Below are positions 7,232 to 13,175 of a stretch of DNA of 13,175 nucleotides, piece after piece; the stretch's first letter is position 1, and every line of letters begins with the position of its first letter. Under the pieces are notes generated by a model that made no database searches, was not told the DNA's origin, and worked only from the letters and a program-made list of their open reading frames with translations. The position numbers and the translations under genes were made by a program. This DNA is from Deltaproteobacteria bacterium. Lineage in GTDB: Bacteria > Desulfobacterota > DSM-4660 > Desulfatiglandales > Desulfatiglandaceae. The stretch lies in contig QMLZ01000061.1 in assembly GCA_003646995.1 (NCBI GenBank), forward strand, positions 1-13,175. The letters are read 5' to 3'.

Positions 7232-7239
7232 AGGAGGTG
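7232..7239 (+). promoter_or_regulatory. Ribosome binding site fixing the Lon-like protease start
   Basis: AGGAGGTG just before ATG 7243 (5 nt from AGGAGG). It lies inside the frame opened by ATG 7228, so the downstream ATG is the better start. Confidence 0.7.
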
Positions 7240-7242
7240 GAC

Positions 7243-9732
7243 ATGCCCAGGAGGAAAAAATATCCAGAGGTTCCCATAGAAAAACTGAGATGGAGACTGG
7301 ACCCTAAAACGCTTCCCTTTGAGACTACTGATGAGCTCGACCCCCTTAAAGAGATAATAGGCCAAAAGCGAGGGGTGGAGGCTCTCGAGTTTGCAATCCA
7401 CATGGATAAGCCTGGATACAATGTTTTCGTAACAGGTGTAGCGGGCACGGGGCGATTGGCAACTGTAAAGACGCTTCTGAAGAAGATCACTAAGAAGGAA
7501 AAGGTTCCTGATGACCTGTGCTATGTGAACAACTTCCAAAACCCCGAGGCTCCTGTATTACTCCGCTTGAAAGGGGGGACTGGGGTTGAATTTAAGAAAG
7601 ACGTTCAGGGTTTTGTGGAGACACTAAAGAAGCAGATTCCTCAACTATTTGAGAGCCAAGAGTATATCAACCTAAAAAAAGAGATAATGGAGGCATACGA
7701 GGAGAAAGGGAAAAGCTTTTTCAAGGAATTGGACAAAAAGGTCAAGCAAGAAGGCTTTGCCTTGGTTGATGTCCAGATGGGACCTATCAAGAGACCAGAA
7801 GTTGTTCCCTTGGTTGATGGTCAACCCATGACAATCGACCAAGTTGAGGCCTTGGTAGAAAAGGGCAGGTTTCCGAAAGAAGAATTTGAGGCCATGAAAG
7901 AGAAACAGGCAACGTTGAGGGAGCAAATTGATCAAATTTTTCTGGAGCTGAGGGATCTCCAAAAAGAGGTTCAGGAAAAGATAGAAAAGATGGATCGTGT
8001 GATGTTCATGAAAAATGCCTCCGAGATCATGGCCCCCTTGCTCAAGAAATATAAGTCAGAAAAGGTTAGAAAATATCTTGAAGCCATGCTTGAGGACATG
8101 GCGGATAACCTGCATATATTCCGCACTCAACCCCAGCCCCCTGGGGTACAACCAATGATGCCCATGATACCGCATCCGGATCCTTTCCAGCCTTATCAGG
8201 TTAATCTGATAGTGGACAACAGCGAGCAAAAAGGACCACCGGTTATTATAGAATCCTATCCAACTTATAGAAACCTCTTTGGAAGCATTGAAAGAGTGGT
8301 TGACCGCACAGGTGTCTGGCGTACTGATTTTAGCAAGATAAAGGCCGGATCATTGATCAAGGCAAACGGGGGATACCTTGTAATCAACTTGCTTGATGCC
8401 ATTACTGAGCCAGGTGTATGGCAGGGGCTGAAGCGTGCCCTTAAAAGCAGAAAGCTTGAGATTCAGACTTATGATCCGTTTTATCTTTTTACCACAACTG
8501 GATTGAAACCCGAGCCAATCGAGCTCGATGTGAAGGTGGTCCTTATCTCTGATTATTATCTTTATTATCTGCTGAATTACTACGACGAGGAGGTTAAAAA
8601 GATATTCAAGGTGAGGGCCGACTTTGACACTGCTATGGACAAGACAGATGAGTCCATTCGACAATTTGCCGCCTTTGTAAAGAGAAAGACAGATGAGGAT
8701 AACCTTCGGCCTTTTGATCGAACCGGAATTGCAGCATTAGTGGAGCATGCTGTGCGGATGACGGGCAGGCAAGAAAAGATATCCACCAGTTTTCCCGATA
8801 TCACGGATCTTATTCGTGAGGCGGATTTCTATGCAGCACGGGATAAGTCGCCGGTGGTAAAGGAAGCCCATGTGGACAAGGCGATTGATGCGAGGATCTT
8901 CCGTTCCAACCTGGTCGAAGAGCATATCCAGGAGATGATTGACCGCGGCACCTTGCTCATTGATGTAGACGGTGCGGTGGTGGGACAAGTCAATGGCCTG
9001 GCGGTTTATCAACTGGGTGATTATACATTTGGAAAGCCTACACGAATCACGGCCTCAACTTCCATGGGGAGGGCGGGAATCATAAATATTGAGCGTGAGG
9101 CGGACCTTTCGGGTGCCACGCACAATAAAGGTGTGCTTATAATGGCGGGGTACCTTAGGAAAAAGTATGCCCAGGACAAGCCCCTTACCATGAGTGCTAG
9201 TATTGCCTTTGAACAATCCTACAGTGGTGTAGATGGGGATAGCGCCTCGTCCACTGAGGTTTATGCCTTGCTGTCGAGCCTTTCAGAGGTGCCTATCAAA
9301 CAATCTATTGCAGTGACTGGCTCAGTGAACCAAAAGGGAGAAATCCAGGCTATCGGAGGGGTTAACGAAAAAATAGAAGGATTCTATGACTGTTGCAAGA
9401 AGCTAGGTTTTACGGGCAATCAAGGAGTTATCATACCAGAGGCAAATGTTAAGGACCTGATGCTGCGGAAAGATGTGGTCGAAGATGTGAAAAAGGGGAA
9501 ATTCCACATTTACCCCATTAAGACAATTGACGAGGGTATTGAGATCCTCACTGACATAAAGGCAGGCGAAAGACAGGAGGACGGCAGCTATCCCAAGGGG
9601 ACAATCAATTTTCTTGTTGACAAGAAGTTGAGGGATCTGGCCGAGGGGCTCAAAAGATTTGGAGAGGAAGAGGCTAAGGAGGAGAAAAAAGGGAAGAGGA
9701 AGAAAAAGACCACGCCGAAGAAAAAGAAATGA
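7243..9732 (+). CDS. LonB-like AAA+ ATP-dependent protease (AAA_32 plus Lon proteolytic domain)
   Basis: An 829-aa cytoplasmic protease. The N-terminal part carries a P-loop-like GVAGTGR (65-71) with Arg in place of the Walker A Lys and Leu in place of Ser/Thr. A coiled, charged insert (about 120-290) and a Pro/Met-rich stretch (about 295-315) follow. The second ATPase half has PTYRNLFGSIERV and ANGGYLVINLLDAI (Walker B region). The C-terminal Lon domain has catalytic S667 in GDSASS and K710 in GVNEKIEG, 43 residues apart as in E. coli Lon, so proteolysis should work. This is the bacterial COG1067/LonB-like architecture, without a Lon N-domain or membrane segments. The last ~25 residues are strikingly Lys/Glu-rich, ending TTPKKKK. 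The stop overlaps the next gene as ATGA. It probably degrades damaged proteins together with Hsp20. Confidence 0.93.
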   Translation: MPRRKKYPEVPIEKLRWRLDPKTLPFETTDELDPLKEIIGQKRGVEALEFAIHMDKPGYNVFVTGVAGTGRLATVKTLLKKITKKEKVPDDLCYVNNFQNPEAPVLLRLKGGTGVEFKKDVQGFVETLKKQIPQLFESQEYINLKKEIMEAYEEKGKSFFKELDKKVKQEGFALVDVQMGPIKRPEVVPLVDGQPMTIDQVEALVEKGRFPKEEFEAMKEKQATLREQIDQIFLELRDLQKEVQEKIEKMDRVMFMKNASEIMAPLLKKYKSEKVRKYLEAMLEDMADNLHIFRTQPQPPGVQPMMPMIPHPDPFQPYQVNLIVDNSEQKGPPVIIESYPTYRNLFGSIERVVDRTGVWRTDFSKIKAGSLIKANGGYLVINLLDAITEPGVWQGLKRALKSRKLEIQTYDPFYLFTTTGLKPEPIELDVKVVLISDYYLYYLLNYYDEEVKKIFKVRADFDTAMDKTDESIRQFAAFVKRKTDEDNLRPFDRTGIAALVEHAVRMTGRQEKISTSFPDITDLIREADFYAARDKSPVVKEAHVDKAIDARIFRSNLVEEHIQEMIDRGTLLIDVDGAVVGQVNGLAVYQLGDYTFGKPTRITASTSMGRAGIINIEREADLSGATHNKGVLIMAGYLRKKYAQDKPLTMSASIAFEQSYSGVDGDSASSTEVYALLSSLSEVPIKQSIAVTGSVNQKGEIQAIGGVNEKIEGFYDCCKKLGFTGNQGVIIPEANVKDLMLRKDVVEDVKKGKFHIYPIKTIDEGIEILTDIKAGERQEDGSYPKGTINFLVDKKLRDLAEGLKRFGEEEAKEEKKGKRKKKTTPKKKK

Positions 9733-10256
9733 CCATTGAGGAAAAGATCGCCTGGGCTGAGACTCAATTTGTCACGTCCAAAGCCTGGTTTTTCTCAGAT
9801 ACTGTCCTTACAGGCCTTTTGGAGAAATTTAGATCGGCCAGGGCTGATTGCCGATTCTTGATGGCAGAGGCAGGTATCATTGACATTTGTCGCAGGTGCG
9901 AACAAGAAGAAGGATCGTGCTGCGGGGCGGGTATCGAGGATCGCTACGATAAGTGGATTTTGCTTGCAAATCTGCTTTTGGGCGCCCGGCTTCCAAGAAA
10001 GCGGTGGAAAGAGGATAGCTGTTTTTTTTTGGGACCCTGGGGTTGTGTACTGACAGCACGGCACGCCATTTGTGTTAATTACTTGTGTAAAAATATTACG
10101 GACGAGGTTGAGCCAGACAAAATTGCGTTATTGAGAGAAAGAGAAGGGAAGGAGCTTGAGCTCCTTTTTTTTATTTGTGAAAGATTGAGGAAGATAATAA
10201 GAAAACGTGGACAGCAAGGTAGAGCAGGCCTTACAGACAGTGGCAGAGTTCTATGA
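9729..10256 (+). CDS. YkgJ-like (CxxxCxxCC type) Cys-rich metal-binding protein
   Basis: A 175-aa protein, not firmly recognised. Its cysteine layout recalls the YkgJ family (PF03692), which is predicted to bind zinc or iron: C54-RR-C57-x6-C64-C65, then C98-FFL, GC106-VLTARHAIC115 and NYLC120. The usual family Pro after Arg is His here (TARHAIC). About 50 N-terminal and 50 C-terminal residues flank the Cys core and are mostly helical and charged. Its ATG overlaps the lon stop as ATGA, so the two are almost certainly co-translated; a link to protein turnover or iron chemistry is inference. The gene holds runs of nine T (10022-10030) and eight T (10165-10172), the second part of a terminator-like hairpin. 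Its 3' end overlaps the methyltransferase gene by 50 nt. Confidence 0.7.
   Translation: MTIEEKIAWAETQFVTSKAWFFSDTVLTGLLEKFRSARADCRFLMAEAGIIDICRRCEQEEGSCCGAGIEDRYDKWILLANLLLGARLPRKRWKEDSCFFLGPWGCVLTARHAICVNYLCKNITDEVEPDKIALLREREGKELELLFFICERLRKIIRKRGQQGRAGLTDSGRVL
10022..10030 (+). repeat. T9 homopolymer within the YkgJ-like gene
   Basis: Nine consecutive T encode the end of Cys, Phe-Phe and the start of Leu in the conserved CFFL motif. A run of this length can slip in replication or transcription and is also a common place for sequencing indels. Confidence 0.6.
10149..10172 (+). terminator. Intragenic intrinsic-terminator-like hairpin
   Basis: AAGGAGC (10149-10155), loop TTGA, GCTCCTT (10160-10166), with an unbroken run of eight T from 10165 to 10172. 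The form is that of a textbook rho-independent terminator on the plus strand, but it lies inside the YkgJ-like gene about 85 nt before its stop and 35 nt before the methyltransferase start. While ribosomes translate the region it should be melted; if translation fails it could stop transcription before the methyltransferase gene. Confidence 0.6.
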
Positions 10257-10815
10257 CGCCAGAAAGGTTGGAGATGTGGGTCCTTTGGGGTTTCGCAGGT
10301 CGTCGGACCTTTCCACGCTGCTTTCTTGTGCGAAAGAATTGAAACGCATTGGGTTGTTGAAGCCAGATTCTATCTTTCTGGACATGGGGTGTGCAGACGG
10401 TAGGGTCAATGTATTAATGAGTTATTTTGTCCGTGCCTCGGTGGGTATAGAGGTTGATGAATGGACCTTGGAAGAATATGCTCAACTAAGAAAGGAGTTG
10501 GATCAAGTTCTACAATCAAGAAACTTGCCACTTCCACCGCAGAATATCTATCTATTTCATGGCGATGCCTGTGATGACAGAACCCATAAAAAAATTGAAG
10601 AGATAGTAGGAGCGGGTCTTGGAGACTTTGATTTTTTCTACACGTATCTGGTAATGCATGAGGAGTTCTCTCGCTTGGTCTCGGAAAAAGCAAAACGTGG
10701 TGCTATCTTTATGTGCTATGGTATTAACAGGGTTGTCCCTCAGTATGAAGGATTGAGGTTACTAAATAGCATCAGCCCATTAATGGGTATCTTAGCCTTA
10801 TACACTAAGGAATAA
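10207..10815 (+). CDS. Class I SAM-dependent methyltransferase
   Basis: A 202-aa soluble Rossmann-fold enzyme. Motif I is FLDMGCADGRVNVL (about 57-70), which binds SAM. The acidic end of strand 2 is GIEVDEW (80-86). HGDACDD in the middle and DFDFFYTYLVMHE behind it fit motifs II to IV. The substrate cannot be told. The start is GTG at 10207, the first possible start after an in-frame TAA at 10198; the ribosome site is weak (GAGG about 13 nt upstream). The start lies 50 nt inside the end of the YkgJ-like gene, so reinitiation or coupling is likely. A terminator-like hairpin just upstream could reduce its transcription. It is convergent with the radical SAM gene, with 90 nt between them and no clear terminator. 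Confidence 0.82.
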   Translation: MDSKVEQALQTVAEFYDARKVGDVGPLGFRRSSDLSTLLSCAKELKRIGLLKPDSIFLDMGCADGRVNVLMSYFVRASVGIEVDEWTLEEYAQLRKELDQVLQSRNLPLPPQNIYLFHGDACDDRTHKKIEEIVGAGLGDFDFFYTYLVMHEEFSRLVSEKAKRGAIFMCYGINRVVPQYEGLRLLNSISPLMGILALYTKE

Positions 10816-10905
10816 CCAATGTGGTTGTGACAGGATTTCATGAAGTATGAAGGTGAAGATGAGAGACAGAAGAATCCTGATCAAGAATGTTGGGCTGCAT
10901 CAAGC

Positions 10906-12687
10906 TTAGTGCCGAAAGGAAACTGCTAGGCTCAAATATTTATCACCTTCTTCAAAAACTAACCGTTTTCGAACCATCATCTTGAGAAAGGCCTCAATAT
11001 CACTTGCACTAAAGGAGGGGAACCGCGCTGTTATTTCTTGGATATTGCGTTGAGTTTCACAAAAGAGATATATTTGCCTTGAAGTTCCCTTGAGCTTGTG
11101 GGTCATGGGATAAGCATCGGGGCGCCGCTCTCGAATAATGAGAAAATCGCCTCCATCCATGTATGAGAGAATGGGGGGTGACTGGGGTGCCTGGTGTAAC
11201 CTCTCATACCATTTGGCCCACTGAATCACCTTTTCCCTGACAGGTCTCCACAATTTTCTTTGCCTCATCACTCCGCCATGATAGCCCTGAATCATTGTAA
11301 GCAAGGACTTGTAAACAGCCTCAGGAAAAATAACCCGATAGTTGGGATGATTAAATATTCTCTTGATTCCATATGTCTTCCTGTTATTCCATACGGGACT
11401 GCCATAGCCTAACCAGAATGGAATTGCTTTGAGGGGTCGGAAAGGCATGACGAAGTCAAGGGCATTGAGGGTTTCATTTACATCTTGCTCGTCACTTCCC
11501 GGGAATTCCGTAATAAGATTGCCGGTAAGATTTGGCAGGCCGGATGTTTCACAATTTTTCATTATCTCAATGTTGTCCATAGTTGTGGTTCCCTTGTTGA
11601 GTTTCTTGAGGAGGCTGGTACTAAGTGCCTCAATACCTACTTGCACTTCCTTCATACCGGCTTGTCCCATTGCCTTGAGGATGGAAACACCAGCATTTGC
11701 CCGGATTTCTGCAAACAGTTCAAGATCCATGTTAAGCTCACAGATTTGCTGGAAGAATGCCTGAAGGTCTTTTTGAGGAAGAAGGTTGTCCATAAATGAG
11801 AAACCCAATACTTGATATTTCCTGGCAAGGAAGATCAGCTCTGATAGCATCTTTGCCGAGGATTTACTTCTATATCCTCTCCATTGAAGATTCAGGTTGC
11901 AAAAGGTGCAACGGTTCCACCAGCATCCTCTGGACATCTCGACGGGGATTCTTGGAAGAAACTTTTTTCTTGTTTGAAGGCTCTTCAAGTCCAGAAAATA
12001 ATCATCATAGTCCGGAGGAGGGAGGTCATCCATGCGAACTACCTGTTCAGGGTCCCGCAAAGATCTGGTGCCAGGCGCAGGAGCATCGGGGGCTTTGGTA
12101 GTGGCTATTTCCTGAACTAGTTTCATCAATGGCAACTCCCCTTCGCCTTCTATCACAAACGTTATGTCGGGAAACGTTTGAAGCAGGCTTTTTCCCAGTG
12201 CCCCGGCACACGATGATCCTCCGACTACAATCGGCACATCTGGGGCCATTTTGCGGATTTGGGTGATGAAATAAATAGAGCTTGTCAGCTGTGAAAAGCA
12301 CACGGAAAGACCAATGAGGCGATATCTCGCCCAGTCTTGCGCCGAAAGTATCTCCTTCGAGCACTTACTGAGCTTTTCGCATAATTCAAGAAAAGGAAGT
12401 TGCTTGCAATGGTTGGTGCGGGATACCCTCCGGTTCCAGAATCTCTCGATTGCCTCTAATTGTTCCGGGTACAGCAAGGCGGCATAAAGTGGCTCTGCAA
12501 GCCAGGCACTTTGGGATATCTCTTCGTACAAAGGGTAACCAAGGGCGGCTGCCACTTGAAGGTAAAGGTGGAAAGTGTCCACCTTTACCTCGGGCAGTCG
12601 ATCAGAGATGAAGGCCTTTAGGGAGCCGAGCTGGATTGATGGGCGATTGAAAAGGGGCCACGGCGTTGAGACAAGGGCTATCCTCAT
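10906..12687 (-). CDS. B12-binding radical SAM protein, RiPP-maturation-like (TIGR03975-like)
   Basis: A 593-aa enzyme. The N-terminal cobalamin-binding-type domain reads MRIALVSTPW...SIQLGSL and, after an insert, LIGLSVCFSQLTSSIYF...PIVVGGSSC...VIEGEGELPL (about 122-195). The radical SAM core starts at VEMSRGCWWNRCTFCNLN, with cluster ligands C255, C260 and C263. This is C-x4-C-x2-C, not the standard C-x3-C-x2-C. It continues with MDNLLP, EIRANAG, VQVGIEALSTSLLKKLNKG and NLITEFPG. The last ~85 residues form a small winged-helix-like, PqqD/RRE-reminiscent module ending YLSLAVSF, as I recall for RiPP maturation radical SAM protein 1. This suggests radical chemistry, perhaps C-methylation, on a peptide or other substrate, but no precursor is evident. 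Its ATG overlaps the iorB stop as ATGA. A 13-bp hairpin lies near its 5' end. Confidence 0.8.
   Translation of the reverse strand: MRIALVSTPWPLFNRPSIQLGSLKAFISDRLPEVKVDTFHLYLQVAAALGYPLYEEISQSAWLAEPLYAALLYPEQLEAIERFWNRRVSRTNHCKQLPFLELCEKLSKCSKEILSAQDWARYRLIGLSVCFSQLTSSIYFITQIRKMAPDVPIVVGGSSCAGALGKSLLQTFPDITFVIEGEGELPLMKLVQEIATTKAPDAPAPGTRSLRDPEQVVRMDDLPPPDYDDYFLDLKSLQTRKKFLPRIPVEMSRGCWWNRCTFCNLNLQWRGYRSKSSAKMLSELIFLARKYQVLGFSFMDNLLPQKDLQAFFQQICELNMDLELFAEIRANAGVSILKAMGQAGMKEVQVGIEALSTSLLKKLNKGTTTMDNIEIMKNCETSGLPNLTGNLITEFPGSDEQDVNETLNALDFVMPFRPLKAIPFWLGYGSPVWNNRKTYGIKRIFNHPNYRVIFPEAVYKSLLTMIQGYHGGVMRQRKLWRPVREKVIQWAKWYERLHQAPQSPPILSYMDGGDFLIIRERRPDAYPMTHKLKGTSRQIYLFCETQRNIQEITARFPSFSASDIEAFLKMMVRKRLVFEEGDKYLSLAVSFRH
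12560..12590 (-). repeat. Perfect 13-bp inverted repeat inside the radical SAM gene
   Basis: AGGTAAAGGTGGA (12560-12572), loop AAGTG, TCCACCTTTACCT (12578-12590). The hairpin lies about 100 nt after the start codon (around codons 33-43). Neither strand has a T run behind it, so it is not an intrinsic terminator. Confidence 0.8.
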
Positions 12688-13175
12688 TGGGCTTTTGCTG
12701 ATTCATAACCCAAGTCAAAGGCCTTCAGATTGGATTCCAGGAAGGCCTTCTTGGTTGATTGCTCAATGGTGGTCTTCATGGCTTCAGCATCTATGGGGAT
12801 AGCACCGGAGCCAACTAAGGCGCCAAGCATGACCATGTTAAGAGAAAGGGGGTTACCAACCTGAGCTGCCATGGCGTCCCCGTCTAGCGCTATAACATGT
12901 TTGATCTTTGCCCGCAGAAGATCCAACAACTCCTCTACCGGGGGATAAGACCCTTGGCCTATAGAAACAGTAAAGGGCGGTAAGGGATGTGTGTTGGTAA
13001 TGACAAGGGTGTCCTGATTACATTTCCTCAGCGCCCGCAAAGTCTCAATAGGCTCAAAACCTACTAGTACGTCGGCCTCCCCGTCTGATACAATGGGACT
13101 GCTTACGTCACCCAAGAGCACTGCTGATTCCACTATTCCTCCTCTTTGGGCCATACCATGGATCTCGCTTACCAC
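12684..13175 (-). CDS. iorB: Indolepyruvate:ferredoxin oxidoreductase beta subunit, 3' part
   Basis: The last 163 residues of a 2-oxoacid:ferredoxin oxidoreductase gamma/beta-type domain (PF01558). The hallmark is VSEIHGMAQRGGIVESAV, then a GEADVLVGFEPIETLRAL block and NMVMLGALVGSGAIP. IorB works with IorA to oxidise aryl pyruvates from aromatic amino acids to aryl-acetyl-CoA, passing electrons to ferredoxin in the cytoplasm of anaerobes. The N-terminal glycine-rich segment (about 30-40 residues) lies beyond the window edge, so the gene is partial here; no start is visible. The stop overlaps the radical SAM start as ATGA, so the two are translationally coupled. iorA would be expected upstream, outside the window. 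Confidence 0.88.
   Translation of the reverse strand: MVSEIHGMAQRGGIVESAVLLGDVSSPIVSDGEADVLVGFEPIETLRALRKCNQDTLVITNTHPLPPFTVSIGQGSYPPVEELLDLLRAKIKHVIALDGDAMAAQVGNPLSLNMVMLGALVGSGAIPIDAEAMKTTIEQSTKKAFLESNLKAFDLGYESAKAQ

Noticed and set aside
7228..7242. Lon-like start at ATG 7228
   Set aside because: The AGGAGGTG site lies after it and points to ATG 7243; 7228 has only a distant GAGGT.
10831..10879. CAGGATT / AATCCTG inverted repeat as a terminator between the convergent genes
   Set aside because: The loop is 35 nt and there is no T tract on either strand.
10838..10900. Minus-strand 20-aa ORF (MQPNILDQDSS...) after the radical SAM gene as a RiPP precursor
   Set aside because: No ribosome site, very short, and no leader-core pattern beyond a chance His-Leu repeat.
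1..13175. CRISPR arrays, tRNA, rRNA, insertion sequences, attachment sites
   Set aside because: No spaced direct repeats, no transposase or integrase motifs and no RNA gene signatures were seen on either strand.

Overview
The window (about 13.2 kb, moderate GC by eye) is dense bacterial DNA with 14 protein genes, one broken gene, and no tRNA, rRNA, CRISPR array or insertion sequence that I can see. The gene set suggests an anaerobic, deltaproteobacterium-like organism (Desulfobacterota or a relative). It includes an indolepyruvate:ferredoxin oxidoreductase beta subunit, a single-cluster ferredoxin, a DUF3795 Cys-rich protein, a B12-binding radical SAM enzyme, a TIGR02757 protein and a YkgJ-like Cys-rich protein. 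This assignment is inferred from gene content, not from a search.

Layout. (1) Positions 2-4993, minus strand: six tightly spaced genes that read as one operon. In transcription order they are a soluble PAS histidine kinase, a ferredoxin, a TIGR02757/DUF2400 protein, a DUF47/PhoU-like protein, a Na/Pi cotransporter and a DUF3795 protein. Three of the six appear to start with TTG. The theme is redox or sensory signalling tied to phosphate transport. (2) Positions 4994-5133: divergent intergenic region with a near-consensus sigma-70 promoter firing rightward, a 7-C tract inside its spacer, and a small hairpin in the leader. (3) Positions 5134-6600, plus strand: a frameshifted and truncated B12-binding domain remnant of a radical SAM gene, followed at once by a TIGR01777 SDR-type epimerase.

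(4) Positions 6601-10815, plus strand: a protein quality control operon. It has a possible promoter, Hsp20, a LonB-like AAA protease, a YkgJ-like Cys-rich protein (ATGA overlap with lon) and a class I methyltransferase whose GTG start lies inside the preceding gene. A sequence with the form of an intrinsic terminator (7-bp stem plus 8 T) sits inside the YkgJ-like gene and could separate the methyltransferase from lon expression.

(5) Positions 10906-13175, minus strand: the 3' part of iorB overlapping by ATGA a 593-aa B12-binding radical SAM protein. Its layout resembles the RiPP-maturation radical SAM proteins of the TIGR03975 type, with an unusual C-x4-C-x2-C cluster motif. Its coding region carries a perfect 13-bp hairpin near the 5' end. 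No convincing RiPP precursor is visible; one 29-codon ORF at the convergent junction is only a weak candidate.

The most interesting items are the iorB/radical SAM pair, the intragenic terminator, the 13-bp hairpin and the histidine kinase-ferredoxin-phosphate operon.
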